Source: Perspicuibacillus lycopersici
GTDB lineage: Bacteria > Bacillota > Bacilli > Bacillales > Caldibacillaceae
DNA length: 64,000 bases
NCBI RefSeq assembly: GCF_025660475.1
Contig: NZ_JAOUSF010000003.1
Location: 124,001 to 188,000, forward strand
Reading direction: 5' to 3'
Shown: piece by piece, positions 8,913 to 18,082 of the stretch
Numbering within the stretch: the first letter of the stretch is position 1
Layout: every line of letters begins with the position of its first letter
Translations under genes and position numbers: made by a program
Notes under the pieces: model-generated
Seen by the model: only the letters and a program-made list of their open reading frames with translations
Databases searched by the model: none
What the model was told of the DNA's origin: nothing

Positions 8913-9056
8913 TTATGCTCCAAAACAGCTTGCGCCAATGATGATTAGTAAAATAAATAGCACAACGATTAATGCAAAGGAGATTCCACCTCTTGCTACT
9001 GGATAACCGTATCCGTAAACTGGATAGGAACAACTACTGCATCCACTTGGAAACAT
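8913..9056 (-). CDS. YjcZ-family sporulation membrane micro-protein
   Basis: A 47-residue protein. The N-terminus is rich in Gly, Tyr and Cys (MFPSGCSSCSYPVYGYGYPV), then follows one hydrophobic helix, FALIVVLFILLIIIGASCF. This is the typical YjcZ/sporulation micro-protein layout: a short aromatic/glycine head and a single C-terminal transmembrane segment. AGGGTGA lies 5 nt before the ATG. A sigma-K-type promoter precedes it (9096-9125) and a terminator follows, so it appears to be a single-gene unit made in the mother cell late in sporulation. The exact role is unknown. Confidence 0.85.
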   Translation of the reverse strand: MFPSGCSSCSYPVYGYGYPVARGGISFALIVVLFILLIIIGASCFGA

Positions 9057-9095
9057 ATTAATCACCCTTTCATCTTTTTAGCCAAGATATATTAC

Positions 9096-9123
9096 TACTA
9101 TATGGGATAGGTAATTGCCTCGT
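9096..9123 (-). promoter_or_regulatory. sigma-K-type promoter of the yjcZ-type gene
   Basis: On the minus strand CATATAGTA (9096-9104) fits the sigma-K -10 pattern CATANNNTA, with AC (9122-9123) 17 nt upstream as the -35 element. It lies about 40 bp before the start codon. The same arrangement is found before cotD in this window. Confidence 0.6.
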
Positions 9124-9189
9124 TTGTGCGTTTGCCCAGTGGCAATGATATTCTTTATCTTTCTATAAATAGGATTAACCGCGGAAAAA

Positions 9190-9224
9190 AAAGAATGCCA
9201 CTTAAAACATTGGCATTCTTTCTT
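9190..9224 (-). terminator. terminator of msrAB
   Basis: AAAGAATGCCA and TGGCATTCTTT form a 10-11 bp stem about 25 bp after msrB, followed on the minus strand by a T-rich stretch. Confidence 0.8.
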
Positions 9225-9248
9225 GAACAGTTAAACTATACATTTTTT

Positions 9249-9677
9249 TTAATCAAATAATTTTTTATACGCGCCATATCCTGATTTTTCTAAGTCTTGT
9301 TTCGGTATGAAACGTAGGGCAGCAGAGTTGATGCAATAACGCAGTCCATTTGGACCTGGCCCGTCTGGGAAGACGTGGCCTAAATGAGAATCTGCTGATT
9401 TACTTCTTACCTCTGTACGAACCATATGATGACTTGTATCTGTTTTTTCAATGATCTCTGCCTCATCAATTGTTTTTGTGAAGCTTGGCCAACCACAGCC
9501 TGCATCATATTTATCGCGAGAGCTGAATAATGGTTTTCCTGATACAATATCTACATAAATACCCTCTTCAAAAAGATCCCAAAATTCATTTCGGAATGGA
9601 GGCTCTGTCCCATTATTTTGGGTTACCTCATATTGCATTGGTGTTAATTTTTTTACCACTTCTTCTTTATTACTCAT
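9249..9677 (-). CDS. msrB: peptide-methionine (R)-S-oxide reductase
   Basis: Reduces the R-epimer of methionine sulfoxide in proteins. The 142-residue protein has [17 protein letters not shown] and the catalytic cysteine in RYCINSAAL. The two CxxC zinc-binding pairs of many MsrB proteins are absent (the usual site reads VSGKPLF), so it belongs to the zinc-free group. The start at 9677 has GGGGG upstream and overlaps the msrA stop (shared ATGAGTAA), replacing an unlikely 38-residue N-terminal extension. It is co-transcribed with msrA. Confidence 0.95.
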   Translation of the reverse strand: MSNKEEVVKKLTPMQYEVTQNNGTEPPFRNEFWDLFEEGIYVDIVSGKPLFSSRDKYDAGCGWPSFTKTIDEAEIIEKTDTSHHMVRTEVRSKSADSHLGHVFPDGPGPNGLRYCINSAALRFIPKQDLEKSGYGAYKKLFD

Positions 9678-10212
9678 GATTTTTCCCCCAATGTGTTTTA
9701 ATGAAATTCGCACGTCCTGACCCTTGGTGATAAGCTTCATAGCGGACAGGATTTTTTTGGTAATATTTTTGATGATAATCTTCTGCTTCATAAAATGTAG
9801 CAGCGGGTATTATTGGCGTAACAATCGGTTTCTTGAATTTTTTACTCGCTTCTAACGCTTGTTTCGAACGTTCTGCCTTTTCCTTTTGTTCCGGGCTATG
9901 ATAAAAAATGGCGGTTTGATAGGATGTACCACGATCATAAAATTGACCACCTGCATCTGTCGGATCTATTTGTTGCCAAAAAATATCCAACAATTGCTCA
10001 TAGGAAATTATCCTAGGATCAAACGTTATTTGGACAGCTTCCCGATGCCCGGTTGTTTCAGTACAAACTTCTTCATATGTAGGATTTTCTTTATGACCAC
10101 CAGTGTATCCAGATATTACCTTTAATATGCCAGGGAATTGATCAAATGGCTTGACCATACACCAAAAACAACCACCAGCAAACGTTGCTATTTCTTGTTT
10201 ATTTTCTGTCAA
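9670..10212 (-). CDS. msrA: peptide-methionine (S)-S-oxide reductase
   Basis: Reduces methionine-S-sulfoxide in proteins and free form. The catalytic motif [11 protein letters not shown] lies at residues 13-23, and the family blocks [15 protein letters not shown] and [15 protein letters not shown]-like region follow. It is 180 residues long, near the normal size. A TTG start is used, with GGGAGTG upstream. It overlaps msrB by 8 nt, the usual coupled msrA-msrB unit of Bacillus. No peroxide-type operator was recognised upstream. Confidence 0.95.
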   Translation of the reverse strand: MTENKQEIATFAGGCFWCMVKPFDQFPGILKVISGYTGGHKENPTYEEVCTETTGHREAVQITFDPRIISYEQLLDIFWQQIDPTDAGGQFYDRGTSYQTAIFYHSPEQKEKAERSKQALEASKKFKKPIVTPIIPAATFYEAEDYHQKYYQKNPVRYEAYHQGSGRANFIKTHWGKNHE

Positions 10213-10397
10213 ATCCTATCACTCCCTAAAATAATTTTTCACTTGTTAAGATTGTACCCGAAATTCCTATATATAGTAAAATATTACGCAACAAAAGCCC
10301 TATCCTAATATTTCTCATAGGCTAATTACTATTATTTTGTTAAAATACTTTTTAGATATCCATCTTAGACATAGAATGAAAGGAGCATATTTTTTTA

Positions 10398-11780
10398 ATG
10401 ACACAGCTTCCATTAGAGTTCATTGAGAAAATGAAACATTTATTAGCAGAAGAAGCAGACGCATTTTTTGATGCCTTCTCCGAAGCCAGAGTAGCAGGTT
10501 TACGGATCAACCCCCTTAAAATTAAAACCGAACAATGGGAGAATATCAGCCCATTTCCATTAGAAAAAATTCCGTTTGTTGCTAACGGTTACTACTACAA
10601 TTATACAAATACGGAACCTGGTAAGCATCCCTATCATGCTGCTGGTGTTTACTATATTCAAGAGCCGAGTGCTATGTTTGTCGCAAGCTTACTTGATGCA
10701 AAGCCTGGTGAAAAAATTCTAGATTTATGTGCTGCCCCTGGTGGAAAATCGACGCAAATTGGGGCAGCAATGGAGAATAAAGGAATCCTTATCTCTAATG
10801 AAATCCATCCAAAACGAGCAAAAGTCCTATCGGAAAATATCGAGCGATTTGGCATTTCAAATGCAATTGTTACAAATGAAACACCACAACGATTAGCGCA
10901 ACATTTTAATCACTATTTCGATAAAATATTGGTAGATGCTCCTTGCTCTGGAGAAGGCATGTTTCGCAAGGATCCAGAAGCAACTAAATATTGGAATGAA
11001 GATCATGTTCTTACATGTCAACGATTGCAAAAAGAAGTATTGCAGGAAGCCTATTCTATGTTAAAAGAAAACGGAATTCTCGTATATTCTACTTGTACCT
11101 TTTCCCCAGAAGAAAATGAACAAATAGTAGAGTGGTTTTTAACCGAATATCCAGACATGGAATTATTGCCAATTGAAAAATCTGCTGGAATTGAAGATGC
11201 AATACCGGAATGGACAAAATCAAACATAACCGATATAAAAAAATGTGCTCGCCTATGGCCACATAAAATGAAGGGTGAAGGACATTTTGCGGCAAAATTA
11301 AGAAAACGTAGTTCTTTAGAGCCGAAAAAGACCAAAACAAAGGAAATGATAATAAACATTCGTCAAAATGAATTGAAGGAGTTTATCGCATTTCAACAAA
11401 CCATTTTACAAAATCCTCTCTTTTCAAATTTAGCATTATTTGGAAATGTTTTACATTCTCTTCCTGACCATTGTCCTGATTTAAAAGGACTAAAAATTTT
11501 ACGTGCTGGGCTCCATCTTGGAGAAATGAAAAAAAACCGGTTTGAACCAAACCATGCTTTTGCACTTTCACTACATTTAAACGAAGTAAAACAATTTCTC
11601 CAGTTAACTACAGATAAGCAATATTGGCTCCGCTATTTAAAAGGGGAAACTTTAAAAGGGACAGAAAAGTATAAAGGCTGGGTTCTTGTAACTATAGATG
11701 ACTTTCCACTTGGTTGGGGAAAAGAAGTCGATGCGATTGTTAAAAATTTCTATCCAAAAGGATTACGTATTTTAATGTAA
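10398..11780 (+). CDS. RsmF/NOP-family 16S rRNA (cytosine-5) methyltransferase
   Basis: A 460-residue SAM-dependent RNA m5C methyltransferase. The N-terminal half has the RsmB/NOP core: LDLCAAPGGKSTQI (SAM motif I), VDAPCSGEGMFRKDP (motif IV with catalytic Pro-Cys) and STCTFSPEENEQIV (motif VI with the second Cys). The C-terminal third resembles the extra RsmF domains (PUA-like), ending VKNFYPKGLRIL. AAAGGAG precedes the ATG. It is a lone plus-strand gene between msrA and ypmS. In other Firmicutes such enzymes modify 16S rRNA; the exact cytosines are not predictable from sequence. Confidence 0.88.
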   Translation: MTQLPLEFIEKMKHLLAEEADAFFDAFSEARVAGLRINPLKIKTEQWENISPFPLEKIPFVANGYYYNYTNTEPGKHPYHAAGVYYIQEPSAMFVASLLDAKPGEKILDLCAAPGGKSTQIGAAMENKGILISNEIHPKRAKVLSENIERFGISNAIVTNETPQRLAQHFNHYFDKILVDAPCSGEGMFRKDPEATKYWNEDHVLTCQRLQKEVLQEAYSMLKENGILVYSTCTFSPEENEQIVEWFLTEYPDMELLPIEKSAGIEDAIPEWTKSNITDIKKCARLWPHKMKGEGHFAAKLRKRSSLEPKKTKTKEMIINIRQNELKEFIAFQQTILQNPLFSNLALFGNVLHSLPDHCPDLKGLKILRAGLHLGEMKKNRFEPNHAFALSLHLNEVKQFLQLTTDKQYWLRYLKGETLKGTEKYKGWVLVTIDDFPLGWGKEVDAIVKNFYPKGLRILM

Positions 11781-11887
11781 AATTATAGTTTAATAGACTG
11801 ATATTATTGGACCATCGTTTCCAGCATGAATATCATAATGCTTTTCTTCCTTCAAGAAATCTTGCCTCCATAAAAAATGACGTAAAA

Positions 11888-11926
11888 AAAGAAACCAACG
11901 AGCATACGCTGTTCGTTGGTTTCTTT
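11888..11926. terminator. bidirectional terminator between rsmF-like gene and ypmS
   Basis: AAAGAAACCAACGA and TCGTTGGTTTCTTT form a 14-bp stem with A and T runs on both sides. It lies directly after the ypmS stop and can serve both converging genes. Confidence 0.85.
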
Positions 11927-12526
11927 CTATTTAGGATTTACAATAAGGGAAAATGAGATATTATCCTTTTCTAAATCAAATTCATTTGCTCTTATTTCCA
12001 TATTATTTTGTATTTCAAGATCTGTTAAATGAATATAAATAGTTTTCTCATTTGGGAAAATTTCTACCCATTCTGGAAAATGATATGTTTTTTTCAAGAA
12101 ATTCATGATATATGTGACAGGTAAATGTAACTGTCCAATACTAACAGATTCTTGTGTCAATAATAAATCTCCATTTTTTAATGCTTTTGGTAGAAACGTT
12201 AATTTTGTTTCAATCGATTCACTAAATACTGGAATTGTAACATATAGTTCCACTTCGTCTGTTAATTGGACTTGATAATCAATTGATCCGCCATTATCAC
12301 TATCGGTTTCTTCTTTTTCAATATAATAGTTAATTAACCGATTTAAATCCGCCTTTGAAGATTGGATATTTAACGATACATTTTCAGTAGTAAGCTCTTG
12401 TTTATTCGGTATTATTCCATCACTAGTAGGTAACACCATTAATATAAATAACAGTACAAACACCAAAATATTAATTCCAACTAAGCAAAAAAATGCTAAT
12501 TTCCATGACCATCTAATTTTCTTCAT
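11927..12526 (-). CDS. ypmS: YpmS-family membrane-anchored protein (DUF2140)
   Basis: A 199-residue protein with one N-terminal transmembrane segment (LAFFCLVGINILVFVLLFIL) and an extracellular beta-rich domain. FLPKALKNGDLLLTQESVSIGQLHLPV and FPEWVEIFPNEKTIYIHL are typical of the YpmS family. The function is unknown. It overlaps ypmR by 14 nt and, as in B. subtilis, follows ypmR and ypmQ, so it probably acts at the outer face of the membrane with the SGNH hydrolase. The start has AAAGGAAGAAG upstream, inside ypmR. Confidence 0.85.
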   Translation of the reverse strand: MKKIRWSWKLAFFCLVGINILVFVLLFILMVLPTSDGIIPNKQELTTENVSLNIQSSKADLNRLINYYIEKEETDSDNGGSIDYQVQLTDEVELYVTIPVFSESIETKLTFLPKALKNGDLLLTQESVSIGQLHLPVTYIMNFLKKTYHFPEWVEIFPNEKTIYIHLTDLEIQNNMEIRANEFDLEKDNISFSLIVNPK

Positions 12527-13358
12527 TCGCTTCTTCCTTTATCACAAACCATTCATTTAAAACTGGTTCGATATCTACCGTTAATGTTGAAAAAACTCTA
12601 TCTGCAATCATTTCATAGCCCTTATCGTTCGGGTGGAATAAATCCTCATATAGCACTTCTGTATCATTACCATTGGAAAAAATATCCTCAATCTCCACAA
12701 AATACCCATTTTCATAGGAAGTAACGATTTCTTTCCCAGCATTATTCCAGTTATTAAGTATTTGATCAAATTCCTTAATCCCTGACAGCATTTGTGAAAA
12801 TGGATTATACAATCCAATTAGTAAGATTACTGCATCCGGATTATCCTCTTTTACCTTCGAAATAATCGCATGTAAGTTTTCTTCATATTGCTTTTGTTCC
12901 TCGTTGAACTTATCAATATGCAAGTTTGCAAAGTTATCACGGACGACCTTCATTATATCATTTCCACCGATGGTTAATAAAACAATATCTGCTGCCTCCG
13001 TATCTTGCTTAACGTCTGGTTTTTCCATGCGAGCAAGTAATTGATCTGTTCTATTTCCTTTTACCCCATGATTTTCAACAACAACCTCTTTTACCCCTTT
13101 TAATCCCATTAACTCATCTTTTAAATATTTTAAATAACCACCCTCATGCGTACTATCGCCTACTCCTTCAGTAAGCGAATCCCCAAGAGCTGCTATTTTC
13201 AATGTTTTTGGAATGAAATCGGCCGGAAGGCTTTGCTTTACTAAAGATGTACTCTTCCGTTCTGCTTGAATGGTTACATTGGAGGGTGAAGAAAACAAGG
13301 GTATACTTGCAAATAGGATTAGGAAAATAATTAGGAAGATGAAGGTGATTTTTTTCAT
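12513..13358 (-). CDS. ypmR: YpmR-type secreted SGNH/GDSL esterase
   Basis: An SGNH hydrolase of about 281 residues. A signal peptide or anchor (FIFLIIFLILFASIPLF) precedes block I ALGDSLTEGVG (catalytic Ser), then GNRTDQLLARM, the oxyanion block TIGGNDIM, and block V DLFHPNDKGYEMIA (catalytic Asp and His). Family members cleave ester bonds in lipids or acylated polymers; the substrate here is unknown. The start at 13358 has AGGTGA upstream; the region before is not coding-like. The tight overlap with ypmS suggests joint action at the cell surface. Confidence 0.88.
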   Translation of the reverse strand: MKKITFIFLIIFLILFASIPLFSSPSNVTIQAERKSTSLVKQSLPADFIPKTLKIAALGDSLTEGVGDSTHEGGYLKYLKDELMGLKGVKEVVVENHGVKGNRTDQLLARMEKPDVKQDTEAADIVLLTIGGNDIMKVVRDNFANLHIDKFNEEQKQYEENLHAIISKVKEDNPDAVILLIGLYNPFSQMLSGIKEFDQILNNWNNAGKEIVTSYENGYFVEIEDIFSNGNDTEVLYEDLFHPNDKGYEMIADRVFSTLTVDIEPVLNEWFVIKEEANEEN

Positions 13359-13482
13359 ATGTTCACCTGCTTTAGTTAATTTTCTATCTTTTATTATATC
13401 ATGTTCATCCATCTTAAAACAGAAATACAGCCTCTAAAAATAAAAGGCTGTACTGGTATTTAAAGGAAATGTTCCTTCTCAT

Positions 13483-14067
13483 TTATTTTTCTAATAATAG
13501 GTTAATATCATTCATAATTTCTTCATATGGTACGTCACTTACACCACTATAATATTTAACAATCGTTCCTTCTTGATTTACTAAATAAAAATCTGTACCA
13601 TGAATGACTTGATTATCATTTTCAGGTTTTATAACATGTGCATGAAAATTATCGAATGCAAATTGTTCGATAAATTTTTGGGCATACCCTGTTAAAAAGT
13701 TCCAGTTACTAAAGTCTTCTGTGAATCTTGTGGCATATTCTTTTAATATTTCTGGACTATCTACTTCAGGATCCACTGATAGAGATACTAACTCTACATT
13801 TTCTAATTTTTCCTCTGCAATTAATCGTTGAATTCTTGCCATATTCGCTGACATTGGACCACAAACAGTGGTACAGTTAGTAAACATAAAATTGGCAATC
13901 CACACTTTTCCTTGTAAATCCACATTGGAAACAGATTCACCATTTTGATTTATAAATTTAAAATCCTCTATTGGCCATTCGACTCCATTTTGAATCGATT
14001 GTTTCCCACAACCACTAACTATAAATAAAAGTAAAACGAATAAAAAGATTTTTTTTATATGTAACAA
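13483..14067 (-). CDS. ypmQ: SCO1/SenC-family copper lipoprotein (YpmQ)
   Basis: A lipoprotein of 194 residues with a thioredoxin-like SCO domain. The lipobox is VSGC near residue 19. The copper-binding CxxxC is in FTNCTTVCGPMS, and the third ligand histidine in VIHGTDFYLV. SCO proteins help load copper into the Cu-A centre of cytochrome c oxidase and can reduce disulfides. A TTG start at 14067 with GGGAGGGG 4 nt upstream puts the signal peptide directly at the N-terminus. It lies upstream of ypmR with a 124-bp gap and a weak hairpin at 13427-13451, so it may be a separate unit. Confidence 0.92.
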   Translation of the reverse strand: MLHIKKIFLFVLLLFIVSGCGKQSIQNGVEWPIEDFKFINQNGESVSNVDLQGKVWIANFMFTNCTTVCGPMSANMARIQRLIAEEKLENVELVSLSVDPEVDSPEILKEYATRFTEDFSNWNFLTGYAQKFIEQFAFDNFHAHVIKPENDNQVIHGTDFYLVNQEGTIVKYYSGVSDVPYEEIMNDINLLLEK

Positions 14068-14168
14068 TGATTCCCCTCCCATCCAAGCATATTGTATCAA
14101 ATTACTAGAATAAACAAAATATAAATGACTTTTCTTTTTCTAAACGTTTACTAGCATGGAATGGAAGA

Positions 14169-14207
14169 AAAACCAATCATCGGAAAGGCTCTCCACTTGA
14201 TTGGTTT
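14169..14207 (-). terminator. terminator of degV
   Basis: AAACCAATCA and TGATTGGTTT form a 10-bp stem just past the degV stop, with T-rich sequence following on the minus strand. Confidence 0.75.
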
Positions 14208-14223
14208 GGTTTATGGTAATCAA

Positions 14224-15063
14224 TTATTCTGCGTAGTACATAAAGCCAATTGCCCCAGGACCAGTATGGGTACTAATAATTGGCGTTGTATCCTCAATTA
14301 GAATTTCTAGATGCTCAAAGGCCTCTAGTATTTTTTCTTTTAATAATGTTGCAAGCTCCATACCATCTGCATGAACGATGCCAATTTCCTTAATTTCTTT
14401 GCCGTCGGTATCTTCTTTTAAATGTTTAACTAAATTTTTTACGACTTGGCTATAGCTCCTGACATTTGCGATTGGGGTGTAAATACCATCCTCCAATGAA
14501 GCAATCGGTTTAATCTTTAATAAGGAACCAATTAACGCTTTTCCTTTTCCAATTCTACCGCCTTTTACAAGATTTTCAAAAGTATTCACTACTACATATA
14601 ATTTTGTACGTAAACGAATATGGTTCAATCGATTAACGATTTCTTCTACCGTTTTTCCTTCTTGTGCCATTTTTGCTGCCTCTACTACTTGGAAAGTTAG
14701 CGCCTTCGAAATAAAAGTAGAATCGACAACTGTTACTTTTCCATTACATTGAAGTGCAGCCGCATGAGCAGTTCGTACAGTACCACTTAATTCCCCTGCT
14801 AAATGGATGGAAATAATTTCACTACCATCCGCAGACAATTGGTCATAAAGCTCAATAAAATGACCTATAGATGGTTGAGAGCTTTTCGGTAATTCATCCG
14901 CAGCTTTCATTTTTTCCAAAAATTCGTTCGGTGTAATGTCTACTCTATCGATATAAGTTTTTCCATCAAGAATGATTTGCATTGGAATAACGGATATTTG
15001 ATAGCGTTCGCACATTTCTTTGTTTATATCTGCTGTTGAATCCGTAACGATTTTTATTGACAT
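14224..15063 (-). CDS. DegV-family fatty-acid-binding protein
   Basis: A 279-residue DegV/FakB-type protein. The N-terminal DegV motif KIVTDSTADI, the SSQPSIGHF loop, the SGT in HLAGELSGTVRTA, and the C-terminal HADGMELA and STHTGPGAIGFMYYAE are all present. Such proteins carry a fatty acid and present it to fatty acid kinase (FakA) for phospholipid synthesis. Several paralogues are usual in one genome, so the specific chain preference is open. AAGGATG precedes the ATG. It lies alone between ypmQ and the yedK gene. Confidence 0.93.
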   Translation of the reverse strand: MSIKIVTDSTADINKEMCERYQISVIPMQIILDGKTYIDRVDITPNEFLEKMKAADELPKSSQPSIGHFIELYDQLSADGSEIISIHLAGELSGTVRTAHAAALQCNGKVTVVDSTFISKALTFQVVEAAKMAQEGKTVEEIVNRLNHIRLRTKLYVVVNTFENLVKGGRIGKGKALIGSLLKIKPIASLEDGIYTPIANVRSYSQVVKNLVKHLKEDTDGKEIKEIGIVHADGMELATLLKEKILEAFEHLEILIEDTTPIISTHTGPGAIGFMYYAE

Positions 15064-15114
15064 ATTAGCACATCCTTAACATTTCAGTATCTGCAATAAC
15101 AATACGTGAGTGAT

Positions 15115-15789
15115 CTACTCACTGACTAACGGGGCGATACAATTAATATCATTATTCTTTATTGAATTTACTATAGATGATACGGCATATAGTTTTTGTT
15201 TTTCCTGCGGGTATGGCTGCATAATATTTTTTATATCATCAAAAAGATATTTTTTTGTATTTATCCACGCTTCTATAGCTTCATCTCCATTTAAAATAAC
15301 TGGCATCCGTTCATGAATGTCCTGAACTACTCCATTTGCTACTGTCGTCAAAATGGTACAGGTGACTAGCTCCGCAGGCGAAGAATTATTACGATCCCAA
15401 AGTCCTGCAAAGGCAAATGGTTTGTCATCTTTTGCCATTATTCTATAAGGAATTTTCTTCCCATTTACCATCTTCCACTCATAAAAACTGTCTGCAAAAA
15501 TGATGCAACGCTTCTTATCTAGTAAATGTCGAAAACTAGCCTTTTTCTCTAATGTTTCCGAGCGTGCATTAATAAGTGGCGTCCATACTTTTTGATTTTT
15601 TACCCAGCTTGGCACTAACCCCCACCGGATAAATCCTGCTTTTCTTCCGCTAACAGATTGAACTGCGGCTAATATTCCATCTGATGGTGCAATGTTATAG
15701 TTTAACAAATAATTATCCGGGAAAAATTGTAATTGGAACGCATCGATCAAATAAGATGGTTCTGCGGTTAATGTAAAGCGACCACACAT
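15115..15789 (-). CDS. HMCES/YedK-type abasic-site DNA-protein crosslinker
   Basis: A 224-residue SRAP-domain protein. The start at 15789 yields MCGRFTL, giving the mandatory Cys2 after Met removal. Other active-site residues are in LINARSET (Asn), DSFYEWK (Glu) and IHERMPVIL (His). The family covalently caps abasic sites in single-stranded DNA during replication. GGAGG lies 8 nt before the ATG. It sits 41 bp downstream of dfrA, apparently in one unit with thyA and dfrA, which is a suggestive link to uracil/thymine stress. The annotation 'SOS-associated peptidase' is the older name. Confidence 0.93.
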   Translation of the reverse strand: MCGRFTLTAEPSYLIDAFQLQFFPDNYLLNYNIAPSDGILAAVQSVSGRKAGFIRWGLVPSWVKNQKVWTPLINARSETLEKKASFRHLLDKKRCIIFADSFYEWKMVNGKKIPYRIMAKDDKPFAFAGLWDRNNSSPAELVTCTILTTVANGVVQDIHERMPVILNGDEAIEAWINTKKYLFDDIKNIMQPYPQEKQKLYAVSSIVNSIKNNDINCIAPLVSE

Positions 15790-15830
15790 GCAAATTTCCT
15801 CCAAAAAACATCGAATTCTTCAATATTTTA

Positions 15831-16313
15831 TTATTTTTCATATAAAATATATTCATATGCATAAGGAACATTCGGATCGGTTTTTCCTTTTTCTCGATTG
15901 GAAATCGTGAAGCTACTCCAATCCATTTCCGGGAAAAAAACATCTCCAGCAAAACGGTGATTTATTTTCGTTACATACATTTTCGTTACAAATGGAAGAA
16001 ATAAACGAAAAATTTCCGCTCCTCCAATAACAAAAAACTCTTCATTCTGTTTATTTATATACTCCATCATTTCCTTTATATCGTAGAAAACGATACAGCC
16101 TTCCGCAACAAACGTTTTGTTTCTGGTGATAATAATATTTTCTCGACCAGGTAGTGGTTTTCCAATGGAATCATAGGTTTTTCTTCCCATTATAATAGGA
16201 TGACCCATCGTAATTTTTTTGAAACGGCGTAAGTCATCTGGAATATGCCAAGGTAAATTATTGTTTTTCCCGATAGCATTTTCTTCGTCCATCGCAAATA
16301 TAAAGGAAATCAT
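15831..16313 (-). CDS. dfrA: dihydrofolate reductase
   Basis: Regenerates tetrahydrofolate after thymidylate synthesis, using NADPH. The 160-residue protein has the standard motifs [20 protein letters not shown] (N-terminal loop), [18 protein letters not shown] and [14 protein letters not shown]. It overlaps thyA by 4 nt (ATGA), an arrangement that couples the two reactions. GGAGT precedes the ATG. It is the probable target of trimethoprim in this organism; resistance cannot be judged from sequence alone. Confidence 0.97.
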   Translation of the reverse strand: MISFIFAMDEENAIGKNNNLPWHIPDDLRRFKKITMGHPIIMGRKTYDSIGKPLPGRENIIITRNKTFVAEGCIVFYDIKEMMEYINKQNEEFFVIGGAEIFRLFLPFVTKMYVTKINHRFAGDVFFPEMDWSSFTISNREKGKTDPNVPYAYEYILYEK

Positions 16314-17104
16314 ATACTAACGACTCCTTTTATTGCTGGGTGTGGGTCATAATTCTCCAATGAAAAATCTCCATACGTAAAATCAAAAATATTTTTTACC
16401 TCTGGGTTTAACCGCATTACTGGTAATGGTCGAGGTTCTCTCGTTAACTGCAATTTCACTTGTTCCAAATGGTTTGTATAAATATGAACATCACCAAATG
16501 TATGCACAAAATCACCTGGTTCGAGGTCACATACTTGCGCGATCATCAATGTTAACAATGCATAGGATGCAATATTAAACGGTACTCCTAAAAACACATC
16601 TGCTGAACGTTGGTATAATTGACAGGAAAGCTTCCCATCCGCAACATAAAATTGGAATAACGTATGGCAAGGAGCTAACGCCATCTTGTCTAAATCGCCA
16701 ACATTCCATGCACTAACTACTAGTCTACGTGAATTTGGATTTGTTTTGATTTGGTTGATTACATCTGTTATTTGATCAATTGTTTGACCGTCTGCACCTG
16801 TCCAGGAACGCCATTGATAGCCATATATCGGTCCTAAATCTCCATTTGCATCCGCCCACTCATTCCAAATCCGTACGCCATTTTCTTGTAAATATTTAAC
16901 ATTCGTGTCTCCTTTTAAAAACCAAAGGAGCTCGTGAATGATGGATTTTACATGTAGTTTTTTCGTTGTAATTAGTGGAAATCCTTCTTGTAAATTGAAT
17001 CGTAATTGGTAACCAAAGGTGCTTATTGTACCTGTTCCAGTACGATCCCCTTTTTCTACTCCATTATTTAATACATGCTCACATAATTGTAAATATTGTT
17101 TCAT
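16310..17104 (-). CDS. thyA: thymidylate synthase (ThyA type)
   Basis: Converts dUMP to dTMP with methylene-tetrahydrofolate. The 264-residue protein shows RTGTGT near the N-terminus, the catalytic cysteine in [30 protein letters not shown], and [11 protein letters not shown]. The length equals that of B. subtilis ThyB, and the ypjP-thyB-dfrA order is conserved with one extra gene between. The ATG at 17104 has GAGGTG 9 nt upstream; an in-frame GTG at 17116 overlaps that site. It lies 21 bp after the M34 peptidase gene. Confidence 0.97.
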   Translation of the reverse strand: MKQYLQLCEHVLNNGVEKGDRTGTGTISTFGYQLRFNLQEGFPLITTKKLHVKSIIHELLWFLKGDTNVKYLQENGVRIWNEWADANGDLGPIYGYQWRSWTGADGQTIDQITDVINQIKTNPNSRRLVVSAWNVGDLDKMALAPCHTLFQFYVADGKLSCQLYQRSADVFLGVPFNIASYALLTLMIAQVCDLEPGDFVHTFGDVHIYTNHLEQVKLQLTREPRPLPVMRLNPEVKNIFDFTYGDFSLENYDPHPAIKGVVSI

Positions 17105-17125
17105 TTCACTATACACCTCATATAT

Positions 17126-17824
17126 CTATTTTAACCCTGCAATATAGGCATAGGTTTTCGGCGCTTTTTCCTTTAACATTTCTCGGGTATTTTCATAAGC
17201 ATAAAACATTGCAAACGATTCTGCAAAATATTCCTCTGGATAGGTTTGAAAGTAGGGCTGACTTCCAAATAATGGGTCTACTTCCTCACGCCATATGGAT
17301 AAAAATTGTTCTTCATCTCGAATTCTATTAAACACTATTTTATCAATAGAATGTGCTAATTCATGAAGCTCTAGATTTACTGATCCATGTCCAGATCCTT
17401 TATCGCTCGCACCTATTTTTACTAATACGATATCACTGCCTCCTGATCCCGGTACATCATCCCAAGTAGTGGTAGTATGCGCATATCCTCTAGGAGTTAG
17501 TCCTTGCATATGCCTAGTCGTGGGTTGATCGGTTAATTTCCCATTAAATAAAAGAATAATAATTTTATTATCTTTAATTTTTTGCAATAATGTAGCAGGT
17601 AATTGATCAATTCGTTGAATCATCTTCCCAGCAGCAATTTCATTAAAATCTGCGGTAGGTAAAAGAATGATGGACTCTAATAATTCTCTTGAATGTAATG
17701 GAATCGTTGCTAACGAAGAAGCATTTTTGATATTTTCTAAAAATACAGACTTGAATGCCGCGGTCGATTGTTGACAAAAAACAAGCATAGCAAATAAAAG
17801 GAGAATTAGTAGTTGCTTTCTCAT
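17126..17824 (-). CDS. secreted M34-family (anthrax lethal factor/PPEP-like) zinc metallopeptidase
   Basis: A 232-residue protein with a signal peptide (LLILLLFAMLVFCQQSTAA) and an ATLF-like domain. The zinc motif is HELAH near residue 160 (HExxH), followed about 45-50 residues later by EEYFAESFAMFY, which matches the second-ligand helix of lethal factor and Pro-Pro endopeptidases (EFFAEAF). No toxin translocation domain is present, so it is the small, PPEP-type architecture. GAAGGGAG lies before the ATG at 17824. PPEPs cut Pro-Pro bonds in surface proteins; the substrate here is unknown. It lies 21 bp before thyA, perhaps sharing its message. Confidence 0.82.
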   Translation of the reverse strand: MRKQLLILLLFAMLVFCQQSTAAFKSVFLENIKNASSLATIPLHSRELLESIILLPTADFNEIAAGKMIQRIDQLPATLLQKIKDNKIIILLFNGKLTDQPTTRHMQGLTPRGYAHTTTTWDDVPGSGGSDIVLVKIGASDKGSGHGSVNLELHELAHSIDKIVFNRIRDEEQFLSIWREEVDPLFGSQPYFQTYPEEYFAESFAMFYAYENTREMLKEKAPKTYAYIAGLK

Positions 17825-18008
17825 GAAGAAACTCCCTTCTTCTAGGATGCAAAAAATCAATTGTAGGGTAGTTCTCCTAATTATATAGGAATCTATTTTA
17901 TTATAACATGGGGTAATCATAAAATAGTTGAATTAATTTCTAATAGAAAAATATTACAATTGTATTTTACCAATTCTGCTATACCGTTTGTTCCAAGAAA
18001 TTGACTAA

Positions 18009-18055
18009 AAAAAGCACATACTTAAATGCTGGATAATCATTAAGTATGTGCTTTT
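18009..18055 (-). terminator. terminator of ypjP
   Basis: AAAAGCACATACTTA and TAAGTATGTGCTTTT form a 15-bp stem about 28 bp after the ypjP stop. Confidence 0.8.
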
Positions 18056-18082
18056 CTTATAGAAATTCCAGTGACAATTTCC

